NCBI RefSeq assembly: GCF_037126435.1
Contig: NZ_CP147020.1
Location: 62,001 to 126,000, forward strand
Direction of reading: 5' to 3'
From: Bernardetia sp. ABR2-2B
Lineage (GTDB): Bacteria > Bacteroidota > Bacteroidia > Cytophagales > Bernardetiaceae
Length of the DNA: 64,000 nt
Shown one piece after another: positions 34,679-43,626 of the stretch. Positions within the stretch are counted from its first letter, which is position 1; every line of letters begins with the position of its first letter. The notes beneath the pieces were generated by a model. The model ran no database searches. It saw nothing but the letters and a program-made list of their open reading frames with translations, and was not told the DNA's origin. Position numbers and translations under genes: made by a program.

Positions 34679-35275
34679 TTATCCTCTTCTACGCTCTAAA
34701 AGAATCATCATCATCAAGCCTAGAAGTATTCTTTCTTCTTCAATTTCTTCTAACTCTGCTAGTTTTTCTACTTTAAATCTTCTCCCAAAGAAAGAGGGTT
34801 CTTTTTTGAGTTTGGCTACAATTTCTCCATTTGGACGAGAAACATTATAAGTAGGGTTGAAAAAATAACCTGTCAGCATTCCCAAAACAGGAACTTCTCC
34901 TAAAGCTGAATCTGCTACTTTTATCCATGCATTGGCTTCTTCAATAATTAAATCTTGGTTGTCTTCAATGTCATAGATTTCATATTTCGCTTTCCAAATT
35001 GAACGCCAACCTTTACGAGCTACACGACCTAAGTTTTTTCCTTGAGCATCTTCAAACATATAAGAGGCTGAAAAATCTAACCATTTATTGGCTTTAATAG
35101 AATATTTTAATTCAGATTTTGAATCGTCTGTAAAAAGATTAACTTCTTCTTTTAATTTGAACATCTTCTGACGTACATAGGCAAGAGTTTGTCCGTTTGC
35201 ATCAGTAGCAATAAAATCATTTGCAAAAGTTGCAATTTTAAAGGTAAGATGAAGAGGAAACTGAAAATGACTCAT
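34679..35275 (-). CDS. LURP-one-related / scramblase-like protein
   Basis: This 198-residue protein resembles LURP-one-related (LOR) or phospholipid-scramblase-fold proteins. The N-terminal HLTFKIATFANDFIATDANG and LAYVRQKMFKLKEEVNLFTD are the usual tubby-like opening strands. The second repeat is GRVARKGWRSIWKAKYEIYD, and the last part is a hydrophobic segment ending ERILLGLMMMILLERRRG, possibly a membrane helix. Such proteins in bacteria have no proven role. No enzyme motif is present. It is a single-gene unit with a repeat downstream. Confidence 0.7.
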   Translation of the reverse strand: MSHFQFPLHLTFKIATFANDFIATDANGQTLAYVRQKMFKLKEEVNLFTDDSKSELKYSIKANKWLDFSASYMFEDAQGKNLGRVARKGWRSIWKAKYEIYDIEDNQDLIIEEANAWIKVADSALGEVPVLGMLTGYFFNPTYNVSRPNGEIVAKLKKEPSFFGRRFKVEKLAELEEIEEERILLGLMMMILLERRRG

Positions 35276-35459
35276 AATAAGTATAGTAAATTTGATGAAA
35301 ATAAAGTTATTTAGTCTTTAACAATGTAAAGTCTAAGTATAAATGTACAAAAAATACTTTTAACAATAAACAAAATTTTCCATAGCAGTAGATTTAAAAA
35401 CCTATTACCATGGAAAATCAATTGAGCATAAAAAATATAGATAGACTTACTTATCACTT

Positions 35460-36230
35460 CTAATCTTTCTCTACTTCAATAAGACTAAGCAACTCCATTT
35501 CTCCTGAAGGTTTATATTCATACTGATAAAAACCTTCTTCGGCAATAAGCATCAGCAAACCGTTGAAAGGAATTACATCTCTTGCTTTTATATCTTTAAA
35601 TTCGTGGAGGAGCTGAATTTGGTCAGGTGTAAAAGTAATATCAAAAACCTTTAATCCTGAATTTCCATCACAAACAAAAAGCAATCTGTCATCTACACCT
35701 AATCCATAAGGATTTTCTAATTGATATTGATTGACTGCAAAAGGACTAGTAGGGTTGCTTACATTGATTACTTCTAACTGGTCAATTTGGAAAGTATTTC
35801 TACAATCTGTTCCCGAGCGCACGGTTACATACGCATAATCTCCTTGCACCACCACAGGGTCACATGCCTGTACGTGTTCGTACATAGAAGTATAAGTGGG
35901 AATAGATGGATTCGAAATATCATAAATCAACATTCCTGTTTGTGTTCCTAAGTACAAATAATTACCATAAGGGAAAACAGTTTCTACACCGTTTATCAGT
36001 CCAATAGTTTGTTCGAAAGTAGGGTCTGTATTATCTTGAACATCAAAAACTCGCATTTGATTATTACTTATTGTATAAAGTTTGTCTCCAACGACTGTAA
36101 AACGAGCTAATGAACCACCCTTTCCTCCATTACCGATAGCAGTTGATGCTTCTTCACTGAAACCATCTTCATAACAACTTGTAAGAGAAAATGCTAAAAG
36201 AGCAACAAGTATATATATATTATTTTTCAT
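35460..36230 (-). CDS. LVIVD repeat lipoprotein
   Basis: This 256-residue surface or periplasmic lipoprotein has the lipobox SLTSC with Cys19. It then has LVIVD-type beta-propeller repeats, in which short strands precede I(x)DISNP: MRVFDVQDNTDPTF, MLIYDISNPSIPTYT, LEVINVSNPTSPFAV and LKVFDITFTPDQ. The family is found in Bacteroidota and archaea, and its function is unknown. The paralogous lipoprotein gene lies 49 bp upstream on the same strand, so they form an operon. Confidence 0.8.
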   Translation of the reverse strand: MKNNIYILVALLAFSLTSCYEDGFSEEASTAIGNGGKGGSLARFTVVGDKLYTISNNQMRVFDVQDNTDPTFEQTIGLINGVETVFPYGNYLYLGTQTGMLIYDISNPSIPTYTSMYEHVQACDPVVVQGDYAYVTVRSGTDCRNTFQIDQLEVINVSNPTSPFAVNQYQLENPYGLGVDDRLLFVCDGNSGLKVFDITFTPDQIQLLHEFKDIKARDVIPFNGLLMLIAEEGFYQYEYKPSGEMELLSLIEVEKD

Positions 36231-36279
36231 TTTTTTTAAATTAAAGTGTTTTTTTAAATAAATTAAGTAGATTTTTCAA

Positions 36280-36825
36280 TTACTCGTTTTTTATCCAATC
36301 AATAATATATCCCTTATCAGAATCATAATCAAAACTTCCTCCATCGGGTGGTAGAACTTGGTTTGCTTCAGAGAAGATTTCTTCTACTCGTTTTACTACC
36401 TTAATAGCAGGTAAATTTGAAATATCTATCGCAACTAAATCAACAGCATTATCAGCATATAAAATATTTCCTTTCGTAGATACATCAACATTTCCTGCAA
36501 TGGCAATAAAACCAACGTTTTCTGGTGATTTTGGATTACGATTATCAATTACATGAACGCCTTCATAACGCTCTCCAACAAACACATAAGAACCTTTCAT
36601 AAAAATCTTTCCTGTTTCTTTGAGTGGACGAGCATTCTCAAATTTGACAGAATTATTCAAATCTTGACGACTTATATAAACAGGACTATACTCTGTTTCG
36701 TAAATAGGTTCTGAAGGGTCTTCTACATAAAAACAGGCTGTAAAACCAAAAAGTAAGATTCCAGCTAATACAAATTGAAGTATTTTTTGTGGAAGAAAAT
36801 GACTAAAGACTAAATTGTTTTTCAT
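36280..36825 (-). CDS. LVIVD-type lipoprotein, shorter paralogue
   Basis: This 181-residue protein has a hydrophobic N-terminus and the lipobox GFTAC (Cys31 region). The mature part carries VHVIDNRNPKSPENVGF and LVAIDISNLPAIKVV, the same propeller unit as the next gene. It ends with a VLPPDGGSFDYDSDKGYIID segment. It has only about two repeats, fewer than a full propeller, so it may pair with the longer product or be a shortened copy. It is the first gene of the pair. Confidence 0.7.
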   Translation of the reverse strand: MKNNLVFSHFLPQKILQFVLAGILLFGFTACFYVEDPSEPIYETEYSPVYISRQDLNNSVKFENARPLKETGKIFMKGSYVFVGERYEGVHVIDNRNPKSPENVGFIAIAGNVDVSTKGNILYADNAVDLVAIDISNLPAIKVVKRVEEIFSEANQVLPPDGGSFDYDSDKGYIIDWIKNE

Positions 36826-36976
36826 CTTAGTATAAATAAAGTTGGTGTATTTTAGAAATAAAACAGAAATAAAGAAGGAGTAAAATCTAAAATAATTTAT
36901 ATTTTATTTTTGTACATCTTTAATCCTTTGTAAATAGAGACGCTACTTTTTTATAAACTGTTGCAAAATTTTATTC

Positions 36977-37477
36977 TTATTTAACCAATTCTATTTTATC
37001 AATCTCCAATTTAAAGTTCTGTTCTTTTTTATTTCCAATTAGAAAAGCTATTTCTACCATTTTCTTGGCTTCATAATTTGGAAGTTCTGTTATTCTTCTC
37101 CCTCTGAAAGTAGGAATCATATCTGATAAATCAAGTGTAATTGTTTCCCATTCTCCACTTGCTCTGAAGTAAGAAACATATGAATGTCTGTCAGATTTAT
37201 TTGATTTTACTCTAAATTGATAGCGTTTTCCATCTCCTTTTAAATGAATTTTTACTTTTTTGTAATCTGCTATATTCTTCTTTTCAAATGTATAGTGAAG
37301 AGAAGAAAAGCCTCCATTATTTTCTAAAGAAACTTCTCCTTCAAAGATTCCATTTCCACTTTCATTTAAGTAGAATTTTCCATTTGAGCGTCCACCCATT
37401 ACTACATCATCGACGATTTTCCAGTCAGAAATATCAGATGTTTTATTGAAATCAAAAATAAGGATTGGTTTTCTCAT
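36977..37477 (-). CDS. CIA30 family protein
   Basis: This protein of about 166 residues matches the CIA30 (complex I intermediate-associated protein 30) domain. The stretch begins ILIFDFNKTSDISDWKIVDD and VVMGGRSNGKFY, and continues FEGEVSLENNGGFSSLHY, RYQFRVKSNKS and FRASGEWETITLDLSDMIPTF, then FRGRRITELP. The start at 37477 gives just the domain. An alternative ATG at 37531 would add a hydrophobic stretch (MKFLFFTLHLFLFINTNT) that could export it. In eukaryotes the family helps assemble complex I; bacterial function is unproven. Confidence 0.82.
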   Translation of the reverse strand: MRKPILIFDFNKTSDISDWKIVDDVVMGGRSNGKFYLNESGNGIFEGEVSLENNGGFSSLHYTFEKKNIADYKKVKIHLKGDGKRYQFRVKSNKSDRHSYVSYFRASGEWETITLDLSDMIPTFRGRRITELPNYEAKKMVEIAFLIGNKKEQNFKLEIDKIELVK

Positions 37478-37697
37478 AGTGTTTGTATTTATAAATAAAA
37501 ATAAATGGAGCGTAAAAAATAAAAATTTCATGATATATTATCTTTTGAAAGTTAAATATCTAAATAACCTCTATATCTAAATTCTGTTCATTGTTTTCCC
37601 CAAACAAATAAAAACAAAGAATAAATAAGGTTTTTAGCTAAAAATTTTAGTAATTTGCATTTCATTTTTACATTTTCCACCTGTTTTGTTTTAATTT

Positions 37698-38807
37698 ATG
37701 TCTGATATTCGTCAGTTTCAGGTAGCCTTATCTCTTTTGCCTTATGTGGGCGCAAAGACTGCCAAACTTTTGATTAGTTATTGTGGGTCTGCTGAAGAGG
37801 TTTTTACTGCTTCTTCTTCCAAATTGATAAAAATCCCAAATGTGGGGCAAAAACTAATTGCTTCTATAAAAGAAAACAAAACAGAAGCATTACATAAAGC
37901 TGAAAAGCAATTAACTATTGCAGAAAAACAAGATGTCAAGATTTTAATTTATACAGACAAGAATTATCCTAAACGTCTTCTTAGGCATGAAGATTCTCCT
38001 TATATTTTATACTACAAGGGCAATGCTGATTTGAATGCACAAAAAACGGTTGGTATAGTAGGAACACGTAAGGCAACTGAGTATGGCAAAGAAATGACAC
38101 AAAAAATAGTAAGAGATTTGTCAAAATATAATCCATTAATAGTAAGTGGGTTAGCCTATGGGATTGATATTTTTTCACATAAAGCTAGTTTAGAGTGTGG
38201 TTTGGATACGCTTGGAGTTATGGCAAATGGTTTGGACAAAATCTATCCAGCCGTTCATAAAAACACGGCCTTTGATATGATTGACCAAGGAGGACTTCTT
38301 ACTGAAGAATGCTTCGGAACTACGCCTGATGCACCTCGGTTTCCACAGCGTAACCGAGTAATTGCTGGTCTTTCAGATGTTTTGATTGTAGTAGAAGCTG
38401 CCAAAAAGGGAGGCGCACTCATTACGGCACATATTGCAAATGCTTATAATTGTGAAGTGTTTGCAGTACCTGGTAATTTGGATTCTGTAAGTTCGGCAGG
38501 TTGTAATCATCTTATCCGAAACCATCACGCTCATATTTATACTTCAGTAGAAGATATTGAATATATTTTGAAGTGGGATTTGGACGAGCAAAATATTCCA
38601 CCTATCAAAAAAACAAATGTCCAACTGACTATGGAAGAACAAGTTATTATCAATAAGTTGGAAGAAGCAGGAGGGACAATGGCAATAGATAATCTTTCTA
38701 TCAAAACTCAAATTTCTCTTGGTAATCTTGCAGGGCAATTACTGATGATGGAAATGAAAGGAATTGTGAAGGCCTTACCAGGAAAACAGTTTAAGGTAAT
38801 TAGTTAG
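37698..38807 (+). CDS. dprA: DNA-processing protein DprA
   Basis: DprA loads RecA onto single-stranded DNA taken up in natural transformation. The 369-residue protein has an N-terminal helix-hairpin-helix/SAM-like region (LPYVGAKTAKLLISYCG). The Rossmann-type DprA/Smf core follows (VGIVGTRKATEYG, VSGLAYGIDIFSHKASLECG, GLDTLGVMANGLDKIYPA, FPQRNRVIAGLSDVLIVVEA). The C-terminal winged-helix (DML1-like) domain is ELEEAGGTMAIDNLSIKTQI-like. Length and order are standard. It stands alone. Confidence 0.96.
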   Translation: MSDIRQFQVALSLLPYVGAKTAKLLISYCGSAEEVFTASSSKLIKIPNVGQKLIASIKENKTEALHKAEKQLTIAEKQDVKILIYTDKNYPKRLLRHEDSPYILYYKGNADLNAQKTVGIVGTRKATEYGKEMTQKIVRDLSKYNPLIVSGLAYGIDIFSHKASLECGLDTLGVMANGLDKIYPAVHKNTAFDMIDQGGLLTEECFGTTPDAPRFPQRNRVIAGLSDVLIVVEAAKKGGALITAHIANAYNCEVFAVPGNLDSVSSAGCNHLIRNHHAHIYTSVEDIEYILKWDLDEQNIPPIKKTNVQLTMEEQVIINKLEEAGGTMAIDNLSIKTQISLGNLAGQLLMMEMKGIVKALPGKQFKVIS

Positions 38808-38915
38808 AAAAACAATTGCGATTTTTTCAGCCTTACTAACTTTGAATTTTGAACAGAACTGTTTTGTATTTAAGAGTTTAAGACACCCATATTATAATTA
38901 TACATTCAAAAAGCG

Positions 38916-38940
38916 AAACCCCATAACCTTAGTTATGGGA
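38916..38940. repeat. REP-like hairpin, copy B
   Basis: CCCATAAC/GTTATGGG arms (38920-38927 and 38932-38939) with a CTTA loop, preceded by GCGAAAC. It matches hairpin 2 of the copies at 32.0 and 56.3 kb. It lies downstream of dprA. Confidence 0.75.
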
Positions 38941-38959
38941 AATGTTATAGTTAGCTATT

Positions 38960-39304
38960 TTAATCCACTTCTGCCGAAATTCCACGGTCGCAAATTGCAT
39001 TTCGCATCGGCACAAGGTCATTCCAAGAGCCTTCTTTCACAGAACATTTTCCTTTGAAGTGGATAATAAGCGTACATTGTTCGGCTTGTGCTTCTGAATG
39101 CTCACAAACATTAATTAAAGTATCGATAACGTGGTCAAATGTATTTACTTCATCATTAAAAACAATCAGACGATGACCTTCTTCTTCTTTGGTTTCTACT
39201 TCTTCTAAAACTTCTGTTTCGGTGTTTGCATAGAAACCCAACGAGTAGTTTAAATTATCTGTATCAGAATTAGTAATAGAAGAAGAGTTTAAAAATTGAT
39301 TCAT
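38960..39304 (-). CDS. clpS: ATP-dependent Clp protease adaptor ClpS
   Basis: ClpS delivers N-degron substrates to ClpAP/ClpCP. The start at 39304 gives 114 residues with an acidic, unstructured N-terminus. The core begins RLIVFNDEVNTFDHVIDTLI, with the substrate-pocket Asn-Asp pattern. It continues HSEAQAEQCTLIIHFKGKC, where the expected His66-like and other residues are present, and ends AICDRGISAEVD. The upstream ATG at 39343 adds only an unlikely hydrophobic leader. No clp protease gene is adjacent. Confidence 0.93.
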   Translation of the reverse strand: MNQFLNSSSITNSDTDNLNYSLGFYANTETEVLEEVETKEEEGHRLIVFNDEVNTFDHVIDTLINVCEHSEAQAEQCTLIIHFKGKCSVKEGSWNDLVPMRNAICDRGISAEVD

Positions 39305-39450
39305 AATTGAAATAGAATTGAGAGTAAAACTTAAAAAAAACAAATATCTTTATTTACAAAAATACGATTTTGTTAAAAAATAACTAAATTATTGACAGAA
39401 TAGTTTGCATACCTGCCAAATTAGTAGAAATTTAGTGGTTTTAACACTTT

Positions 39451-40596
39451 CTATTTATACTTTCTCAAAGTAGCTAAAAGTAGTTCGTTTTCTTCTGGCG
39501 TTCCGATAGTTATTCTCAAACAACCTTCACATAAAGGTTCTTTAGAGCGATTTCTGACCACAATTTCATTTTGGCTTATCAAAAAATTATAGATTTCTTC
39601 TACTTTGGAAGTGTCTTTTAGTTTTACCAAAATAAAATTTGTATCTGACTGATAAACCTTTTCTATAAAGCTAAATTTGCCATCTTCATTGCTTTCATTT
39701 CTAAGTTCCCCAATCAATTTTTCACGCTCATAATTCAAAACTTGAACTGCTTGTTCTACCTTTTGAGAAAATCCTAATGCTTTCAAGGCAATCTTTTGAG
39801 TGAGCATATTTACATTATAAGGTGGTTTTGTTCGTTTGTAATATTCCATAATTTCAGCAGAAGAAAATGCCATTCCCAAACGCACACCTGCCATTCCCCA
39901 CGCCTTAGAAAGCGTTTGTAAGATTACAACATTAGGAAAATTATCAAGCTCATTAATAAAACTAGCCTCTTTTGAGTTGTCTGCAAAGTCAATATAAGCT
40001 TCATCAACGACTACAATTCCATCAAAAAAACGACATAATTCTTTTATATCATCTTTATTAATCAAATTTCCTGTTGGATTATTTGGGCTACAAACGAAAA
40101 TGAGTTTTGTGTTCTCATCAATTTGTTTTTTTATGCCTTTTAAGTCTAACTGAAAATCTTTAGTGAGCAATGTTTTTCTAATTTCTATGTCATTTATTGT
40201 CGCAGAAACTGAATACATTCCATAGGTCGGAGGACAAACAATTATATTATCTTTTCTTGGAATACAGAAAATTCTGAAAAGCAAATCAATAGCTTCATCA
40301 CTTCCATTACCTACAAAAATCTGATTTTCATGTATATTTTTTAACTTTGAAAGCTGTGTTTTTAGGTCTCGTTGGTGTGGGTCTGGATAGCGATTATAAT
40401 CTGTCTGAACCATTTCTGAAAGTGGCGAACCGAGCGCATTTTCATTAGCATCTAAAAAAATAGGTGCAGGTTTTTCAAAATTTTCATCTATTTTTGTAAC
40501 TTCTATATCACTTTTTTTGTACTCATCTCTTGCCGAAGAATAAGCTTTTAATGTCAGAATATTAGGACGGATAAGTTTTTGTAAATCAAAATTCAT
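39451..40596 (-). CDS. hisC: Histidinol-phosphate aminotransferase
   Basis: HisC makes L-histidinol phosphate from imidazole-acetol phosphate using glutamate. The 381-residue PLP enzyme has LDANENALGSPLS at its start, YPDPHQRDLK, the substrate pocket VGNGSDEAIDLLFRIFC, SPNNPTGNLI, the cofactor Asp in VVVDEAYIDFAD, the Schiff-base lysine in TLSKAWGMAGVRLG, and the C-terminal RITIGTPEENELLLATLR. Length is normal. It stands alone, far from hisIE, consistent with dispersed his genes. The region upstream contains a copy of the 24.4-kb repeat ends. Confidence 0.95.
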   Translation of the reverse strand: MNFDLQKLIRPNILTLKAYSSARDEYKKSDIEVTKIDENFEKPAPIFLDANENALGSPLSEMVQTDYNRYPDPHQRDLKTQLSKLKNIHENQIFVGNGSDEAIDLLFRIFCIPRKDNIIVCPPTYGMYSVSATINDIEIRKTLLTKDFQLDLKGIKKQIDENTKLIFVCSPNNPTGNLINKDDIKELCRFFDGIVVVDEAYIDFADNSKEASFINELDNFPNVVILQTLSKAWGMAGVRLGMAFSSAEIMEYYKRTKPPYNVNMLTQKIALKALGFSQKVEQAVQVLNYEREKLIGELRNESNEDGKFSFIEKVYQSDTNFILVKLKDTSKVEEIYNFLISQNEIVVRNRSKEPLCEGCLRITIGTPEENELLLATLRKYK

Positions 40597-40609
40597 TTTT
40601 GTAACTGAT

Positions 40610-40644
40610 TAGCGAGTGATGTGTATAATAAATACAGGATAATA
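40610..40644 (-). repeat. Partial copy of the TAGCGAGTG element
   Basis: TAGCGAGTG (40610-40618) and ACAGGATAATA (40634-40644) occur together in the reverse order of the TATTATCCTGTA...CACTCGCTA arrangement at 24.7 and 63.8 kb. The unit is shorter here and lies between hisC and rnhB. Confidence 0.6.
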
Positions 40645-40708
40645 CCATTCTATTTTTTGACAAATTTAATTCATTTATCACTAATCACTAACAATTAATC
40701 ATTATTTT

Positions 40709-41311
40709 ATGCTTTCTTTTTATTTTTCAGATTTTGCCTTAGAAGCTGGTGTAGATGAAGTTGGGCGTGGTTGTTTGGCTGGAAGTGTTGTCGCTGCTGC
40801 TGTTATTTTTCCAAAAGAGTACAAAAATTCATTTTTGAATGATTCGAAAAAATTATCCAAAAAAGATAGACAAGAGTTAGATATCGAAATACGAGAAAAT
40901 GCACTTTCTTTTGCAATTGCAGAGGCTAGTCCTGCTGAAATTGATAAAATTAATATTTTGAATGCTTCATTTTTGGCGATGCAACGAGCTATTATGCAAC
41001 TAAATCCTATTCCAGAATTTTTGATTATTGATGGAAATCGTTTCAAAACAGACCTCAAAATTCCTTACGAGTGTATCATAAAAGGAGATTCGAAATATTT
41101 GTCCATTGCAGCAGCTTCTATTTTAGCAAAGAATTATAGAGACGATTTTATGGTAAAGTTAGCTGAAAAATTTCCTCATTATGGTTGGGAAACAAATGTG
41201 GGTTATCCTACCAAAAAGCACAAACTAGCAATTGCAGAACACGGTCTAACAGAGTTTCATAGAAAAACGTTTAACAGCAGTCTGCAATTGGATTTGAGAT
41301 TTCAGAAATAA
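40709..41311 (+). CDS. rnhB: Ribonuclease HII
   Basis: RNase HII removes RNA primers and single ribonucleotides from DNA. The 200-residue protein has the active-site motif EAGVDEVGRGCLAGSV with Asp16 and Glu17. It has LIIDGNRF for the third acidic ligand, KGDSKYLSIAAASILAKNYRD for the fourth, and HYGWETNVGYPTKKH near the C-terminus. Length and order match the family. It is divergent from hisC and converges on the TolC-like gene. Confidence 0.97.
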   Translation: MLSFYFSDFALEAGVDEVGRGCLAGSVVAAAVIFPKEYKNSFLNDSKKLSKKDRQELDIEIRENALSFAIAEASPAEIDKINILNASFLAMQRAIMQLNPIPEFLIIDGNRFKTDLKIPYECIIKGDSKYLSIAAASILAKNYRDDFMVKLAEKFPHYGWETNVGYPTKKHKLAIAEHGLTEFHRKTFNSSLQLDLRFQK

Positions 41312-41337
41312 TTAGTAAAAAGTAAATCAGTCAATTT

Positions 41338-42726
41338 TTATTCTGTCAAACCTCCTGTAAGTCGTATTAAAGTCGTATTTGCATCAATTAAATTATAAAT
41401 TGCTTGTAGCTCATTGAAAGCTGCATTTTGAAACGTATTCTGAATCTGACGATAATCAAATGAATTTATCAAGCCAGAATTATAACGCTCTTCTAAGATT
41501 TGTAAATTTTGTTCAGAGACTTTCTTGCTCTCTGTCGATAACTCTAATAACTGCCTTCTGACATTATATAAATCAAAAGCTCTTGCCAAATCTCTTGAAA
41601 GTGTAAGTTTGTTTTGGTCAATAGAAAGGTTTCCTATATTTTCAGAAATTTTGGCTCTCTGAACAGCTCGTTTTAATTGTCCTCCATTAAAGAGCGTAAA
41701 AGACAGATTAAAATTAAGAAAGTAATTTGTTGTCGTTGCGTTTATGGGTTCTGTTGGTGCTGCACGGTCGCCTGAAAAAGTGGCTTGACTCAAATCCTGT
41801 CTGTTATAATTGTATGAATTTCCTGCCGAAACAGAAAGCTGTGGAATAATGGCAGCTTGATTTAATAAAGTAGCATCGTGAAGAATAGCTTGAGAAATCA
41901 AAAGACGATTTAAGTCTGGATTGGCTTCAAGCATTTGTTTTTCTAAGTCTTCAAACTGATACGCTGTGGCAGGAGCTTGTAGTTTTTCGTTTATTTCATA
42001 GGTTTTTTCTACCTCTTTTTCTCCCATCAAAACATTCAAATCACGCACAGCATTACGATAAACTAATTCTTGATTAATAAGGTTGATAGAATCCGTCAAG
42101 AAATTCGTTTTGGTAAGCAAAGTTTCGGCAGTAGTAGCAGTTCCTAAATCTACTTGAACATCAGAATAGCGATTTCTATCTCTTGAATAATTTAACACTT
42201 TTTTGAGGACATTAATGCGTTCTTTTTCTAAAATTACTCTATAATATCCTAAAATAACAGCTTGAATAGCATTTTGAACAATAATTTCTGCATTTCCTTC
42301 CGATTCTTCTTGCAATTTTTCTAAACGATGTTTTGCAATATTGGTTCTGAATCCATTAAAAATTACCCAGTTTACATTTATTGCAGGTTGAATGCTATTA
42401 TTGATGACATTTCCAGACAAAAAAGAGGCAGGATTATCAATATTATTGATGGTGTTGTTTTGTTGTAAAAGTAGATTTACGGTAGGATAACGCCCAGTTT
42501 CGCCCCAACTATTATTCAGTTGAGCTTGTTCTATTCGCTTTCTTTCTATCAAAATACCATAATTATTTTTTAGGCTTTGAGTAATTGCTTCTTGAAGAGT
42601 AAGCGTAGAGTTTGCAGTCTTGAAGACTTTATCTTTTGTTTGATTTTGGCTATTTTGGGAAAAAGAGCAAAACGATATAAAAAATAATATTGTTAAAAAT
42701 AAGTAAGTAGAAAAAGGAGTTTTCAT
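41338..42726 (-). CDS. TolC-family outer-membrane efflux protein
   Basis: This 462-residue periplasmic/outer-membrane tunnel protein has a signal peptide (ending ISFCSFSQ). The two TolC repeats are seen as long helical segments, such as ITQSLKNNYGILIERKRIEQ and PDLNRLLISQAILHDATLL. Each precedes strand pairs (FNGFRTNIAKHRLEKLQEES and LFNGGQLKRAVQRAKI) typical of outer-membrane factor barrel hairpins. No inner-membrane pump gene is adjacent, so its transport partner is unknown. The gene ends 26 bp from rnhB. Confidence 0.9.
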   Translation of the reverse strand: MKTPFSTYLFLTILFFISFCSFSQNSQNQTKDKVFKTANSTLTLQEAITQSLKNNYGILIERKRIEQAQLNNSWGETGRYPTVNLLLQQNNTINNIDNPASFLSGNVINNSIQPAINVNWVIFNGFRTNIAKHRLEKLQEESEGNAEIIVQNAIQAVILGYYRVILEKERINVLKKVLNYSRDRNRYSDVQVDLGTATTAETLLTKTNFLTDSINLINQELVYRNAVRDLNVLMGEKEVEKTYEINEKLQAPATAYQFEDLEKQMLEANPDLNRLLISQAILHDATLLNQAAIIPQLSVSAGNSYNYNRQDLSQATFSGDRAAPTEPINATTTNYFLNFNLSFTLFNGGQLKRAVQRAKISENIGNLSIDQNKLTLSRDLARAFDLYNVRRQLLELSTESKKVSEQNLQILEERYNSGLINSFDYRQIQNTFQNAAFNELQAIYNLIDANTTLIRLTGGLTE

Positions 42727-42780
42727 AAAAAAAGAGTAGTTAATAAAATAAACATCACAAACAGAATATACTTGTAATTT

Positions 42781-42820
42781 TTAATTAGCTTCGCTGCTTT
42801 TGCAGGTCGTAATTCGTAAT
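42781..42820. repeat. Copy of the 26.1-kb intergenic unit
   Basis: This 40-bp unit resembles 26125-26164 along its length. Both start TTAATTA, have TTGC/CTGC and TTTTGCAGG/TTGTGTAGG in the middle and end GTAATTCGTAAT/ATAATTCGTAAT. It lies upstream of the TolC-like gene. Confidence 0.6.
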
Positions 42821-42969
42821 TGCTTTATAAGCAGTTACAAAACAACTCAATTACTTACAAAAAGATATAGAAATAGAAATAGATTAAGAATTTTTGAGAT
42901 ATTCTAACGTAAGTTTCTATTTTGTACTGGTTGATTTGCAAGTATGTACTTGCTGAAATGCGTTTTTCT

Positions 42970-43197
42970 TTAAATTAGGCTTTGCCAGTTTCCTTTAGCA
43001 AATAAATGGATTTTTCCACAACCCAAACACAAAATAGCTTTAGTGTTATATTCTCCCTTCTTTATACCAAAAACTCTTATGCCTTTTGCTTTTTCAGAAA
43101 CGTAGGTAGGAGAAGATAATATACCGTTATTGGTTTTTAATTCTCCTAAATCGTAGCTTCCTGTGCTACCACAATTATCACATTTTTCAAATCCCAT
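42970..43197 (-). CDS. Small zinc-ribbon-like protein
   Basis: This 75-residue protein has two CxxC pairs: CDNCG at residues 6-10 and CLGCG near residue 58, with basic and glycine residues between them. The spacing fits a small zinc ribbon. The middle SEKAKGIRVFGIKKGEYNTK is basic. No further function can be assigned. The upstream spacer of over 400 bp contains no clear gene. Confidence 0.6.
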   Translation of the reverse strand: MGFEKCDNCGSTGSYDLGELKTNNGILSSPTYVSEKAKGIRVFGIKKGEYNTKAILCLGCGKIHLFAKGNWQSLI

Positions 43198-43626
43198 AGT
43201 TGAATTGATTTTAGTTTTTATATTCTAGCACAAGGTTATATCTTGTACTGGTAGTTTTCCCTGCTGTGTATTTATATTTAGCTATTCGATAATTACAAAT
43301 CTAAAAAAAATAGCAGTAAAAAATATAATATTACAGCTAAATAGGTACTTTTTTACAGCTTATGGGCTGCCAGTAACACCAAAATAAAAACCATAGATAC
43401 AAGCCAAATACATATAAATCACTCATTAAAAATGAGCTTTTAGGTTTGTAGTAGATAAAATAGATATGATTTCTTATACTATATTTCACAAAAACCTCAA
43501 TTTCACTTACATTTTTTTAACTAATTTCTCAAAGGTATCTGATTATAAATATGTATCTTTATCCGATTATTTTAGAATCATATCTTAGCCAAACTAATAC
43601 ATCAAAATTTGCATTTTACACAAAAA
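43198..43626. other. 429-bp divergent intergenic region
   Basis: The region is very A+T-rich. No credible gene, RNA or strong dyad is visible beyond short A/T tracts. It must hold the promoters of the zinc-ribbon gene (minus) and the methyltransferase (plus), but no confident TAnnTTTG element is seen. Confidence 0.6.

Noticed and set aside
38842-39057. 71-codon plus-strand frame between dprA and clpS
   Set aside because: It crosses the REP-like hairpin and the antisense of clpS, with no family features.
42938-42953. Palindrome GCAAGTA/TACTTGC upstream of the zinc-ribbon gene's end
   Set aside because: Short, single copy in the window and easily formed by chance in this A+T-rich spacer.
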